Shown here: positions 1 through 9,115 of the stretch, piece after piece
Layout of the letters: each line of letters starts with the position of its first letter
Position numbering within the stretch: the first letter of the stretch is position 1
IMG/VR virus record: IMGVR_UViG_3300030117_007612
Span: 124,001 to 188,000 of that record
DNA from: a virus
DNA length: 64,000 nucleotides
Strand: one strand, 5' to 3'
Position numbers and translations under genes: made by a program
The notes under the pieces: model-generated
What the model was told of the DNA's origin: nothing
Seen by the model: the letters and a program-made list of their open reading frames with translations, nothing else
Database searches by the model: none

Positions 1-3000
1 ACTGGATCCGTCACAATTTCTGGCTCAAGCCCCGCCTTAACAATTATGGCCGGCGAACTAATAGTTAGTGGCTCATCGATACTTGGCTCAACCATCGACC
101 ACACAACCACTATAGGCAGCCACCTTACAGCATCCTATGGATTGGTTGCGCCAACACACGGAATTAGCGGAGCATATGTTACAGCCTATGATGGTCGTTT
201 CCCGGGTCACGTGTCATCATCTCTTTATAAAGGCTCGATGGTCTCTGCTAGCTTGTTAGTGACAGGTGGAGAAGTTAAAGCACACCGCGGTACATTCGGC
301 TTGATGGTTACTGAGTTTCTTACGATGTCAAAGGGCGCCCTTGTTGAGGATGATGACAAAGTCCACTTTGGCACAGATCAAGAATCACACATCAGGTACG
401 ATGAGGCCGGCCAAGATTTCCTAACAATTTCAGGCTCAGATGCAGGTGGCCTTGTTCTAAGCGGTTCTAGCTTGGTAATCGACACTGACACCGTGGAAAG
501 CGGTTCCCGCGCCGGCGGCGGAAGCTACTTGGCTATGACAACAACTGGTAAAATTGTGTTGTCGACTCCAGATGGCGGCGGCGGCGGTTCCGCTAGAAGC
601 GTTTCGGGTGATGACGACGATGGCGTTATAACTTGGAAAACATCTGATAACACTTTTACTGTTGAGGGCAATCTTACTTTTGACGGTAACACACTTACCG
701 TCGGCGGTCTGGGCGTTGTAACCGGTAGTCAGTTAATGGCGTATGGCATAACCGGATCGCTAGCGACAATTCAAGAGATTACTGGTGGCTGGGCTGATAT
801 GCATAAGTTTGCCGGCGACAAGGTCGAAGTTGGCACTCACGTTTCATCTTCGCTTCTGTATGGTACAACATTGTCTGCGTCAACTCTTGTAAGTGGCGGT
901 TTGCATATGGGCCATACCGGCAAATTTGATATTCTGTCAGCATCGACGGTGTATGCTCACGCCTTCTCCCCATCGACCGTATCAGCATCTACAGAAATAA
1001 CCGGCGGCGCCGTCTCGGCATTTGGAATTACTGGAACACTCGGAACATTCAGTGGCGTCGTCAGTGCATCTTCTTACGAAGGTTTTGCTGTGCGAACCAC
1101 ACACGGAGAACACGCTGGTACAGTCTCTGCATCAGTATTCATAGGATCGAATGTATCAGCCTCAACAGAAATCACCGGTGGTTGGCACAGAGGACACACT
1201 GGCAAATTTGATATTCTGTCAGCATCGACGATACATGCTCATGTCTTCTCTCCATCGACTATCTCCGCCTCGCTATATTTAACTGGTGGTCATGTTTATG
1301 CATACGGTATAACCGGCTCAAAAGCGACAATTACAAGCATCAGTGCTACGGAAGTCACATCATCTGTATTGTTGGGATATTCGCATACTGGCGACGAATT
1401 AATTGCACACAGCCATGTATCAGCGGCTCTATTCTTAACCGGTGGGCACGTCTATGCTTACGGCGTTACCGCTTCATTGGGAACATTCAGCGGCGTCGTC
1501 AGTGCGTCTTCTTATGAGGGTTTTGCCGTACGAACTACTCATGGCGAACATGCTGGCACAGTTTCTGCATCAGTATTCATAGGATCGAATGTATCAGCTT
1601 CTACGGAAATCACCGGTGGTTGGCATAGGGGACACACCGGCAAATTTGACATTCTGTCAGCATCGACGGTGCATGCTCACGTCTTCTCCCCATCGACCGT
1701 ATCAGCATCTATAGAAATAACTGGTGGCGCAGTCTCCGCTTACGGAATTACTGGTACGCTGGGCACATTCAGTGGCGTTGTCAGTGCATCTTCTTATGAA
1801 GGTTTTGCTGTACGAACCACACACGGAGAACATGCCGGCACAGTCTCCGCATCAGTATTCATAGGATCGAACGTGTCAGCTTCTACGGAAATCACCGGTG
1901 GTTGGCATAGAGGATTCAAATTTGAAGGACCCAAGGGTGAATTTGCAACACATGTTTCGTCTTCACTGTTGTTTGGTACAACATTGTCTGCCTCCACTAT
2001 TGTAAGCGGTGGTTTGCACATGGGACACACTGGCAAATTTGATATTCTGTCAGCATCAACCATGTACGCTCATGTTTGGGCGCCTACGACCGTATCAGCA
2101 TCTACAGAAATAACTGGTGGCGCAGTCTCCGCTTACGGAGTCACTGGTACACTTGGAACATTCTTTGGACTGCTCTCGGCATCCTCTGTGCACGGCTTCT
2201 CTCATGTTGGAGGTGAGGCTACATATACCGGATTCGTCGAAGCCGGCACTTATATGAGCGCATCTACTCACTTTACAGGTGGTCACGTATATGCTTACGG
2301 AGTCACTGGTACACTTGGAACGTTCTTCGGTCTTCTTTCAGCATCCTCTGTGCATGCCTTCTCTCACATTGGAGGCGAAGCGGTATACACAGGTTTCGTT
2401 GAAGCTGGAACCCACATGAGCGCATCTACTCACTTTACAGGTGGTCACGTATACGGATACGGCTTAACAGGTTCACAGGCAACTTTGACACATGCAGCAA
2501 CATCGCCGCCAACATATGCGTCATCGCAATTAAGACTAAACTATGATGATGCTAATTTTGCTTTTGTCGGAGTTGACTCAATTGGAAGCCTTTCAATTGA
2601 ATCCACAGCGATGTCGTCTCGCCAAAAGGGTGTTGACGCACTCCCTGCAAACAAATCGCATGGAGAAATAGTGTTCTTCGGAACAGAGGACTCCAACGAT
2701 ACTCTGGCCATAGGAAAGCTTATGTATCTTGCAACGGGTGGGATCTGGAAGCACGCTGACGCTGACGCGGTAGCATCATGTGGTGGTGTCATGCTTGGCA
2801 TTGCACTGGGCACTGGGATATCAGATGGATTATTGGTCAATGGTTACGCAAACATATCGGGCACACTGACGGCATCGCCGGTGTATAAATTAACCCACGG
2901 ATCAGCACTTTATGTATCTACGACGCCGGGAGAGATGACCCAAACACAGCCCACAGCAAGCGGGGATGTATCGCGAGTGATCGGTTATGCAGTAAGCTCT

Positions 3001-3054
3001 TCTACTGGTAAGACGATATATTTTAATCCAAGTGGTGATTGGGTTGAGCAGTGA
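1..3054 (+). CDS. Repetitive fibre-like virion protein (5' end outside window)
   Basis: The frame is open from base 1, so the first in-window ATG (46) is probably internal and the gene begins upstream. About 800 residues are built from short repeats around 'VSAS', 'ITGG', 'YAYGITG' and 'LGTFSG', with three near-copies of one long module and two of another. Such low-complexity beta-rich repeats suit an elongated trimeric fibre shaft. The last ~170 residues are non-repetitive (from about 'SHGEIVFFGTED' to 'FNPSGDWVEQ') and look like a small globular cap. It lies directly before the scaffold and capsid genes, so a head fibre, whisker or tail fibre are all possible. Receptor binding is inferred from architecture only. 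Confidence 0.6.
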   Translation, partial: TGSVTISGSSPALTIMAGELIVSGSSILGSTIDHTTTIGSHLTASYGLVAPTHGISGAYVTAYDGRFPGHVSSSLYKGSMVSASLLVTGGEVKAHRGTFGLMVTEFLTMSKGALVEDDDKVHFGTDQESHIRYDEAGQDFLTISGSDAGGLVLSGSSLVIDTDTVESGSRAGGGSYLAMTTTGKIVLSTPDGGGGGSARSVSGDDDDGVITWKTSDNTFTVEGNLTFDGNTLTVGGLGVVTGSQLMAYGITGSLATIQEITGGWADMHKFAGDKVEVGTHVSSSLLYGTTLSASTLVSGGLHMGHTGKFDILSASTVYAHAFSPSTVSASTEITGGAVSAFGITGTLGTFSGVVSASSYEGFAVRTTHGEHAGTVSASVFIGSNVSASTEITGGWHRGHTGKFDILSASTIHAHVFSPSTISASLYLTGGHVYAYGITGSKATITSISATEVTSSVLLGYSHTGDELIAHSHVSAALFLTGGHVYAYGVTASLGTFSGVVSASSYEGFAVRTTHGEHAGTVSASVFIGSNVSASTEITGGWHRGHTGKFDILSASTVHAHVFSPSTVSASIEITGGAVSAYGITGTLGTFSGVVSASSYEGFAVRTTHGEHAGTVSASVFIGSNVSASTEITGGWHRGFKFEGPKGEFATHVSSSLLFGTTLSASTIVSGGLHMGHTGKFDILSASTMYAHVWAPTTVSASTEITGGAVSAYGVTGTLGTFFGLLSASSVHGFSHVGGEATYTGFVEAGTYMSASTHFTGGHVYAYGVTGTLGTFFGLLSASSVHAFSHIGGEAVYTGFVEAGTHMSASTHFTGGHVYGYGLTGSQATLTHAATSPPTYASSQLRLNYDDANFAFVGVDSIGSLSIESTAMSSRQKGVDALPANKSHGEIVFFGTEDSNDTLAIGKLMYLATGGIWKHADADAVASCGGVMLGIALGTGISDGLLVNGYANISGTLTASPVYKLTHGSALYVSTTPGEMTQTQPTASGDVSRVIGYAVSSSTGKTIYFNPSGDWVEQ
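1041..1913 (+). repeat. Three copies of a long coding repeat
   Basis: Three copies begin near 1041, 1479 and 1761. Each encodes 'GTFSGVVSASSYEGFAVR' followed by 'TTHGEHAGTVSASVFIGS' and 'NVSASTEITGGWHRG'. The protein copies are almost identical, while the DNA differs mainly at third positions (for example TCTTACGAA against TCTTATGAG). This points to selection on the protein, or to old duplication followed by synonymous drift. The third copy switches to a different module after 'GGWHRG'. Confidence 0.85.
2131..2454 (+). repeat. Tandem pair of 162-bp coding repeats
   Basis: Two adjacent units, 2131-2292 and 2293-2454, each encode 54 residues starting 'AYGVTGTLGTFFGLLSAS' and ending 'STHFTGGHVY'. 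They differ at only a few residues (for example 'HVGGEATYTG' against 'HIGGEAVYTG'). The exact 162-bp period keeps frame and suggests a recent in-frame duplication extending the fibre shaft. Confidence 0.85.
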
Positions 3055-3118
3055 TAATTGCTAAACAAATGCTCATCCCCATGCGTCGAATTAAAAACGT
3101 CTTTTATGTCAATTAGTT

Positions 3119-3126
3119 ACTATTTA
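3119..3126 (+). promoter_or_regulatory. ACTATTTA motif, candidate late promoter element
   Basis: ACTATTTA lies 35 bases before the scaffold start, in a 108-base AT-rich gap that otherwise shows only the ribosome site GGAG. The same or nearly the same octamer (ACTAYTTA) occurs before several other virion genes. A promoter role is inferred from recurrence, strand and position; no sigma-70 pair is visible here. Confidence 0.35.
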
Positions 3127-3161
3127 TTTTTGAAATATAATTAAATTTTGGAGAATTTTAT

Positions 3162-4250
3162 ATGTCATCGATGCTCGACCAAGCAATTATAGACGCCACT
3201 GCCCTAAAAGAGGCGGCTCTTAAAAACGCAGAAAACGCAATTGTTGAAAAATATTCCAGCGAGGTTAAGCAAACGCTTGACAAACTGCTTGAACAAGACG
3301 CACCTCTTGCAATGGATCCTTTGGGAATGGATGCGGGCCCGGAGCCCATGGACGATCCTGCACCAGACACTCCGCTTGCTGCACTTGATGGAGACAAAGC
3401 ATGTCCATGCCCCGATGAAGATGAACAAATTGAATTGGATATTGATCTTTCGGCGCTTTCCAAGGCTGCAGCAGACCTAACAACATCCGACATGGGATCT
3501 GCAGAGGACCAAGAAGCCGTTTTACAACAAGTTGCCGAGTCCGAAGATTTTGAAATTTCAGACGATGTTATCGTCGAATTATTATCCGAGGATGAGTCCG
3601 AAGAACAAGAGATTGATGATTCAGAAGTTATTGAAGAAGAAGAGGAAGAATTGCTCGATGAAGATGAGGAATTAGAATACTCTTTTGAAGATGAATTAGT
3701 AGATAAGATTTATGAAAAATTGACGGTTGATTTAAAACCGGCATTATCTGGCTGGGCTGGACGCCCGGCTGAGCACATTGAAGCTGAAATGGAAAGAGAG
3801 TTAGCACGCCGACGCGACGATGAAGTCGAAGAAGACGTAAAGGCTCTCAAAAAGGCTGTAGAAGAATTGATGGAAGAGAACAACTCTCTTAAAGATCAAA
3901 ATGAAAAGTTTTCATCCGCAGTGGTTGCGCTGAAAGATAAACTCGACGAAGTTAATCTTTCAAATGCAAGATTGCTGTATACGAACCGAATACTCAGTAG
4001 CGCCTCCTTGAATGAGCGACAAAAAAGTAAAATTGTCGAAGCTATTTCAAATGCAGGTTCAGTTGAAGAAGCGAAGGTATTATGTGAAACCCTTCAAAGC
4101 ACAGTGGGTAGTACGAAAGAGAAACGTACTCCAAAATCATTGAGCGAAGCAATCGCACGACCCTCCGCAATTATAAGGGGTTCTCGTAAAGAGGAGCCCT
4201 CAGACGATCCGCTGTCGGAACGTTTGAAAAGACTAGCTGGAATAAAATAA
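3162..4250 (+). CDS. Prohead core scaffold protein (T4 gp22-like)
   Basis: This 362-residue, very acidic protein has long Glu/Asp runs (about residues 130-185), then a charged coiled-coil stretch with 'VEELMEENNSLKDQNEKF', and ends in 'RLKRLAGIK'. The block 'NARLLYTNRILSSASLNER' followed by 'QKSKIVEAISNAGSVEEAK' is the conserved C-terminal core of scaffold proteins in marine T4-like phages. It lies 25 bases before the capsid gene, as gene 22 precedes gene 23 in T4. It should form the internal core on which the prohead shell assembles and then be cleaved by the prohead protease, which is not in this window. The start has GGAG about 10 bases upstream. Confidence 0.8.
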   Translation: MSSMLDQAIIDATALKEAALKNAENAIVEKYSSEVKQTLDKLLEQDAPLAMDPLGMDAGPEPMDDPAPDTPLAALDGDKACPCPDEDEQIELDIDLSALSKAAADLTTSDMGSAEDQEAVLQQVAESEDFEISDDVIVELLSEDESEEQEIDDSEVIEEEEEELLDEDEELEYSFEDELVDKIYEKLTVDLKPALSGWAGRPAEHIEAEMERELARRRDDEVEEDVKALKKAVEELMEENNSLKDQNEKFSSAVVALKDKLDEVNLSNARLLYTNRILSSASLNERQKSKIVEAISNAGSVEEAKVLCETLQSTVGSTKEKRTPKSLSEAIARPSAIIRGSRKEEPSDDPLSERLKRLAGIK

Positions 4251-4275
4251 TAATTATTTAAGGAGGTAATTTAAA

Positions 4276-6033
4276 ATGTCTAGTATCGTAGAAAGATTGA
4301 CCGAGGGCATGGTCAATCGTGATATGAAAAAAGAAGGTCACGCACTTCTCAAGAAGTGGGAAAAAACTGGTCTTCTTGAAGGACTGCAAGATGAGCGTAA
4401 GCGCCAAAGCATGGCTCGACTTTTAGAAAATCAAGCGAAGGAACTGCTTCGTGAGGTTTCAACAATGTCGGGTGGTGATGTTGAGGGCTTTGCTGCTGTT
4501 GCATTCCCAATTGTCCGCCGAGTATTCGCAGGTTTAATCGCGAATGATTTAGTATCCGTGCAGCCAATGAGCTTGCCATCGGGTCTGATCTTCTTCCTTG
4601 ACTTTACTGTTTCAAACACCATTGGTGAGGGTACCAGTACAAACGGAAGATTATCATATGAGAAGAATGAGTCCATTTATGGTCAAGGAGTCGTTGGTCA
4701 AGAGATCACCGGCGGTGTGTCCATGACGCTCGACGATGCTGAGGATGGGCCTTGGAACCTTAACAACGGTTACTCGTCCACCACGGCTTCTCTGTCGAAT
4801 GTGACACTCGACTTCCACACCAGTGGTACTTATGGTACCGGTGATGAGGGACTCGATAAGATTCTTCGTTGGGATCTTGACCTTACTTCTGGTTCTACCA
4901 GAGTTACGGTTCTTAAGTGCCCAGTTGGTAGATTGACAAGCTCTAATGGTAACGTTCTGGATGGATCCCCAGGTAATCTTCAAGCAATTACGCTTTATGA
5001 TACCAATCTCGGAACATTCAGTAAGGGTCACCAAGTGCGTCGACTGACTCAGTTCTCTGGTTCAGCACAATCACACATCTTGCTTGTTGTCGCTTCGACT
5101 GGTTCTGAAGGTTCAACGACCCAGCATGATATTACCAACTATGTCACTGGTAACACTCTTGAGGTTACTTTCCCAATTATCGATAAACTCCAAAGTGCTA
5201 CGGCCGTTGGTTCTGTTATCGGTGCAACTGATTGGGCCCTTGAAAATGAGGGTAACATCCCAGAGATCGACATTCAGGTTGGCTCAATCGCCGTGACGGC
5301 GCAGACCAAGAAGCTGAAGGCCAAGTGGACTCCGGAATTAGGACAAGATCTTAATGCCTACCACAACCTTGACGCTGAGGTCGAGCTTACTCAGATCCTT
5401 TCTGAGCAAATTGCTCTTGAGATTGATCGTGAAATTCTTGCCGATCTCGTTAATGGCGCTAAGGCTGGTAAGTACTACTGGTCGCGTTCACCCGGTATGT
5501 TCCTGAACCGCACATCCGGTGAAGAAGTTGGTGCAGCATCTGCCGCCCCTGACTTCACTGGTACTGTCAGTGAGTGGTATGAGACTCTTGTTGAGACCAT
5601 TAATGACGTGTCGGCTCAGATCCATCGCAAGACCTTAAGAGGTGGTGCTAACTTCATCGTTTGTAGCCCTGAAGTTGCTGCTATTCTTGAGTTCACTGCT
5701 GGATTCCGTGCCAATGTCACTGTTGACGGCGAAACTGGAACAGTCGGTGCTGTTAAGACTGGAAACCTTTCTAAGAAGTGGGACGTCTATGTCGATCCAT
5801 ACTTCTTGCGAAGTGTAATTCTTGTCGGCCGCAAGGGAGGAAGCTTCCTCGAAAGCGGATATGTGTACGCACCGTACGTACCACTGCAAACTACACCTAC
5901 AATCTTCGGACCAGAAGATTTCGTGCCCCGTAAGGGAGTCATGACTCGCTATGCGAAGAAGATGGTCCGACCTGATATGTACGGTCTGGTTATCGTTCGC
6001 GGTATGCTCGGAGAGTCCGGCGCAACTAGCTAA
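4276..6033 (+). CDS. Major capsid protein (T4 gp23-like)
   Basis: This 585-residue shell subunit contains 'AFPIVRRVFAGLIANDLVSV' followed by 'QPMSLPSGLIFFLDF', the most conserved segment of T4 gp23 relatives. The first ~65 residues are charged and helical, as expected of the pro-region removed during maturation. An ideal AAGGAGGT sits 8 bases before the ATG, fitting very high expression. Scaffold lies upstream and a strong terminator follows within 25 bases, so the capsid transcript ends cleanly. Codons are more GC-ending (GGT, CTT, GAG, AAG) than in neighbours, typical of a highly expressed gene. Confidence 0.93.
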   Translation: MSSIVERLTEGMVNRDMKKEGHALLKKWEKTGLLEGLQDERKRQSMARLLENQAKELLREVSTMSGGDVEGFAAVAFPIVRRVFAGLIANDLVSVQPMSLPSGLIFFLDFTVSNTIGEGTSTNGRLSYEKNESIYGQGVVGQEITGGVSMTLDDAEDGPWNLNNGYSSTTASLSNVTLDFHTSGTYGTGDEGLDKILRWDLDLTSGSTRVTVLKCPVGRLTSSNGNVLDGSPGNLQAITLYDTNLGTFSKGHQVRRLTQFSGSAQSHILLVVASTGSEGSTTQHDITNYVTGNTLEVTFPIIDKLQSATAVGSVIGATDWALENEGNIPEIDIQVGSIAVTAQTKKLKAKWTPELGQDLNAYHNLDAEVELTQILSEQIALEIDREILADLVNGAKAGKYYWSRSPGMFLNRTSGEEVGAASAAPDFTGTVSEWYETLVETINDVSAQIHRKTLRGGANFIVCSPEVAAILEFTAGFRANVTVDGETGTVGAVKTGNLSKKWDVYVDPYFLRSVILVGRKGGSFLESGYVYAPYVPLQTTPTIFGPEDFVPRKGVMTRYAKKMVRPDMYGLVIVRGMLGESGATS

Positions 6034-6053
6034 TCGATAGCGTAGTCTAATAA

Positions 6054-6088
6054 AAAAAGCCCCTGCTTTGAAAAAAGCAGGGGCTTTT
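6054..6088 (+). terminator. Rho-independent terminator after the capsid gene
   Basis: An 11-bp perfect stem, GCCCCTGCTTT (6059-6069) with AAAGCAGGGGC (6074-6084), is preceded by an A-run and followed by TTTTT. The A-run allows action in both directions. It isolates the capsid transcript from the next gene. Confidence 0.92.
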
Positions 6089-6137
6089 TGTGTATCTGAG
6101 GCTATGTATAAGCAGAGGGCACATCATTAATAAGTGT

Positions 6138-6165
6138 TCAAGTGGATACTTGAGGTGTATACCTC
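6138..6165. repeat. Two overlapping inverted repeats in the gap after the capsid gene
   Basis: TCAAGT-GGAT-ACTTGA (6138-6153) overlaps GAGGT-GTAT-ACCTC (6152-6165); both have 4-base loops and share GA. They lie about 45 bases before the next ATG, followed by TATATAAACACG and TATAAATT (6179-6186), which resembles the T4 late box TATAAATA. A regulatory role is inference. Confidence 0.4.
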
Positions 6166-6209
6166 TATATAAACACGTTATAAATTATTAAAATAAGGAG
6201 AAATATATA

Positions 6210-7160
6210 ATGGGAAAAAGAATAGGCTTGTTGAGAACACAAGCATTATTAGAGAACTTAAAAAGAGAGATTAATCTAGAAAACACTACGTTTGCTAGAA
6301 AAGACAATGTAATATTCAGATGGAACTATATCGATTGTCAGACGCCAATCATTTCAAACCTTGCCGGCAACGGCGGCGCGGATGGTGTTATGGCTGCTGG
6401 TGATAAATTTAGTGCGATTTTCCCCGGACCAAATGTCGGGGACATGTATCCTGTGCAAGCATGTTGTATCGGCGCTCACACCGTCGCAGCCGCCGGCTTC
6501 AAAGTCGAAGGCACCGTTGTGGCGACCGACACGAACAACACAGCAGCAGGCTTAAACCTTCAAGGTGATGCAGCCACTGCTGATAACACTGGACTTGAAA
6601 TGATTCTCGGTGGAACAGAAATGGGTGGAGCCTCGGCTTGTACAATTGGTACCCATTCAATGACCATTGACGCAACTTTTTACAGCGAAGACTACACCGA
6701 CGCTGATGCTGTCACAATTGGATTTAGGAAGGTGCAAGCTTTCCAAACCGGCCATGGTGCTGCTCTTGCCGCTGCTTCTGGTGATCCTTTGTACACTGAT
6801 TTTGTGGCATTTGGTGTCCAGTCAGCTGATGATGTTCAAATTGCATCAGACATTAATGACGGTGGTTCCGGCACTTATACAGATACAACCCAAGCGACTG
6901 CTGCTAGCAAGAACCATAGGTTTAAAATTTCTGTAACAAAGGCTGGTGTTGTGACATATCAACATGTTGGCGCCCAAGTGATGGATAGCGGAACTTTGGC
7001 CGCTCCAACCACTACTGCTGCCTACACCTTTGATTCTGGCGATGTTGTCGTTCCCTATCTGATTATTCAGAGAGTCAATGCGGACTCGCAAACCCTGTTG
7101 AAGAGTATCACAGTGACTCGCGTAGGCGGCCCTGCTTCATATGTTGGCGCCCCCTCCTGA
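6210..7160 (+). CDS. Structural protein of unknown role beside the capsid gene (decoration candidate)
   Basis: This 316-residue protein starts with a basic helix 'MGKRIGLLRTQALLENLKRE' and continues as a Gly/Ala/Thr-rich, beta-prone body with few charges. I do not recognise the family. It is a one-gene unit: a strong terminator lies on each side and an AAGGAG ribosome site sits ahead of the ATG. Placement directly after the capsid gene, independent transcription and surface-like composition suggest an abundant virion protein such as a head decoration or second capsid protein. That role is inferred from context. A T4 gp24-type vertex protein is less likely, because no gp23-like motif is present. 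Confidence 0.5.
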   Translation: MGKRIGLLRTQALLENLKREINLENTTFARKDNVIFRWNYIDCQTPIISNLAGNGGADGVMAAGDKFSAIFPGPNVGDMYPVQACCIGAHTVAAAGFKVEGTVVATDTNNTAAGLNLQGDAATADNTGLEMILGGTEMGGASACTIGTHSMTIDATFYSEDYTDADAVTIGFRKVQAFQTGHGAALAAASGDPLYTDFVAFGVQSADDVQIASDINDGGSGTYTDTTQATAASKNHRFKISVTKAGVVTYQHVGAQVMDSGTLAAPTTTAAYTFDSGDVVVPYLIIQRVNADSQTLLKSITVTRVGGPASYVGAPS

Positions 7161-7190
7161 TTTGAGCTTCACATAAGTCTCTTTCAAATT

Positions 7191-7232
7191 CCCTTCTTCG
7201 GAAGGGGCCCCCTTCTTCGGAAGGGGGTTTTT
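7191..7232 (+). terminator. Tandem UUCG-tetraloop hairpins forming a terminator
   Basis: CCCTTC-TTCG-GAAGGG (7191-7206) is followed by CCCCCTTC-TTCG-GAAGGGGG (7208-7227) and TTTTT. Both use the very stable cUUCGg loop. The inner arms can also pair with each other (GAAGGGG with CCCCTTC), giving an alternative fold. The second hairpin plus U-tract is a convincing intrinsic terminator. The rest of the 7161-7352 gap is AT-rich, with only the ACTACTTA motif and ribosome site. Confidence 0.9.
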
Positions 7233-7325
7233 CTTTCTCAAAACCAAACGAATCTTCAAAAAACACAACTCCAGAATTTTTTTCGCCGCCAATTTTTTGA
7301 GATTTTCATTTTTAAGTATCTTAAA

Positions 7326-7333
7326 ACTACTTA
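7326..7333 (+). promoter_or_regulatory. ACTACTTA motif, candidate late promoter element
   Basis: This copy of the ACTAYTTA octamer lies just downstream of a terminator and 19 bases before the next start codon, where a new transcript must begin if the downstream neck/tail genes are to be expressed independently. No -35/-10 pair is visible. Confidence 0.35.
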
Positions 7334-7352
7334 GTACAGGAGGCGTCTATGC

Positions 7353-8621
7353 ATGGCAAAACCAAATTTAAGTCCCAAATCAACAACACCGGAAAATGTA
7401 CTAACCGCTACGGGGAGTACCGATGATGTAGCTGCGTCAGTTCCTTTCGGAATATACACGGGATCTGCCGATTTTATATCTGGCGCCGCAGCCCAAGTGG
7501 CCTATGTTTATAAGAAGCTCGGTGGAGATGTAATTGACATTGAAATTACAACAGCGAATGTATACTCCGCCTATGAAGAGGCTGTGTTAGAGTATTCTTA
7601 CATTGTCAATTTACATCAATCGAAAAACCTGCTAGCTAATTCACTAGGAGACGCGACCGGTACGTTCGATCATAAAGGCGAATTGAAATCAGGCCCAGAA
7701 AGCGTTAATTTAAAATATCCGAAATTTGAGCTTGGATACGCCAGACGAATGGCTGAGGGTTTTGCGTCGGAAGCAACCATTGGAGGAAATATCAGAGAAT
7801 ATTCAGCCTCATTTGCTACAAGTGAAGACCAACAAGATTACGATCTACAAGATATTATTGATTCTGCCTCAAACAGCGGAGTTGACGACAAGGGCGACTC
7901 AGTTCCCTATTCTGGCAAAGTTGGAGGCAAAAAAGTATTAATTACTAGAGTGTTCTATAAATCGCCAAGAGCAATGTGGAGATTTTATGGATATTATGGC
8001 GGAGTCGGCGTTGTCGGCAACTACTCAACATACGGACAATTTGCCGATGATGCAACTTTTGAAATTATACCGACTTGGCAAAATAAGATGCAAGCCATTA
8101 TGTACGAAGATTCAATTTACACAAGAACCTCGCATTATTCGTATGAATTAATTAATAACAGGCTGAGACTGCACCCCACTCCAAGTGATTATGGCAACGA
8201 CAACAGAATATGGGTAAAATTTATGATCCCCACAGATGCATGGGTAGACGATGATGACTATAATTCGGGAATAGTTGGTGTTAACAACCTAAATACACTG
8301 CCATTCGATAACCTACCTTTTGAAAACATCAACTCCATAGGTAAACAATGGATTAGAAAATATGCACTGGCGGTCTCAAAAGAAATGCTGGGTCAAGTCA
8401 GAGGTAAGTTTGCTACATTGCCAATTCCGGGAGAATCTGTGACCTTGAATGGTCCAGAGTTGGTCAATCAGGCAAAAGAAGAGCAACAACAGTTAAGGGA
8501 CAAATTGATGGAAATACTCGATCAATTAACTTACACAGAACTGACTAAGACGCAAAATGAAGCTAGCGAAGCGGCCGCCAATGTTTTAAAGAATTCCCCA
8601 TTGCCGATTTTTGTAGGATAA
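7353..8621 (+). CDS. Putative neck / head-completion protein (gp13-like by position)
   Basis: This 422-residue soluble protein has 'VYKKLGGDVIDIEITTANVY' and 'AYEEAVLEYSYIVN' near the N-terminus and a charged helical C-terminus. The family is not certain. It opens the gene run that leads through small connector-like proteins to the tail sheath, the place where neck genes 13-15 lie in T4-like genomes. Its length exceeds T4 gp13 (309 residues), so the assignment rests on synteny. Start chosen at 7353, with AGGAGG about 9 bases upstream; an ATG five bases earlier is out of frame. Confidence 0.45.
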   Translation: MAKPNLSPKSTTPENVLTATGSTDDVAASVPFGIYTGSADFISGAAAQVAYVYKKLGGDVIDIEITTANVYSAYEEAVLEYSYIVNLHQSKNLLANSLGDATGTFDHKGELKSGPESVNLKYPKFELGYARRMAEGFASEATIGGNIREYSASFATSEDQQDYDLQDIIDSASNSGVDDKGDSVPYSGKVGGKKVLITRVFYKSPRAMWRFYGYYGGVGVVGNYSTYGQFADDATFEIIPTWQNKMQAIMYEDSIYTRTSHYSYELINNRLRLHPTPSDYGNDNRIWVKFMIPTDAWVDDDDYNSGIVGVNNLNTLPFDNLPFENINSIGKQWIRKYALAVSKEMLGQVRGKFATLPIPGESVTLNGPELVNQAKEEQQQLRDKLMEILDQLTYTELTKTQNEASEAAANVLKNSPLPIFVG

Positions 8622-8626
8622 GTTAG

Positions 8627-9115
8627 ATGTCAGATGAATGGAGACAGCCAGACGCACCGCCAGCCCCGTTATTCACTGGTAAAAAAGAGCGCGATTTAGT
8701 AAAAAAGGTAAACGATGAGCTAATTGAAAAAATCATCGGCCAGCAGGTTTTATATTATCCGATTGACATTGAGCATACAAATTTCAATGAATTATATGGC
8801 GAAGCCATTGAAAAAACATTTTTACCACCAATAAGAGTTTACGCACTTGTTGAATTAAATGAATATGGGACAAAATACTCGGAAAATATAGGATTAGACA
8901 AAGAGGCAAGAATCACGGTTAATTTCCACAAAAGAAGACTTGAAGAAGATCAAAATCTTTTTGTTAGAGAGGGAGACTTCATACTTTACGGTAAGACTTT
9001 TTACGAAATTGTCATTTTAAAAGAGCCTAGGCAACTTTTTGGCCAAATAGACAATAGGTTTGAAATTTCTGCTATATGCGTCAGAGCAAGAGAGGGATTA
9101 TTCGATGCCGATTAA
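8627..9115 (+). CDS. Small head-tail connector / neck protein candidate (gp14 position)
   Basis: This 162-residue protein begins 'MSDEWRQPDAPPAPLFTGKK'. It has a mixed alpha/beta body with 'RIEDFILYG'-type spacing (actual string 'REGDFILYGKTFYEIV') and 'EPRQLFGQIDNRFEISA' near the end. I do not recognise a named domain. It starts 5 bases after the preceding stop and overlaps the next gene by 11 bases, so all three are probably co-translated. Position between the neck candidate and the tail-completion candidate suggests a connector or adaptor role; this is inference. Confidence 0.4.
   Translation: MSDEWRQPDAPPAPLFTGKKERDLVKKVNDELIEKIIGQQVLYYPIDIEHTNFNELYGEAIEKTFLPPIRVYALVELNEYGTKYSENIGLDKEARITVNFHKRRLEEDQNLFVREGDFILYGKTFYEIVILKEPRQLFGQIDNRFEISAICVRAREGLFDAD

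Noticed and set aside
46-48. ATG 46 as the start of the fibre gene
   Set aside because: The frame is open back to base 1 with the same repeat-like residues (T-I-S-G-S-S), so the true start is upstream of the window.
1041-2454. CRISPR-like or satellite repeat array
   Set aside because: Repeats are in-frame, protein-conserved and lack spacers of uniform length; they are coding modules.
6179-6186. TATAAATT as a T4 late promoter (TATAAATA)
   Set aside because: A single near-match in AT-rich DNA and not repeated before other virion genes; kept only as a note in the inverted-repeat entry.
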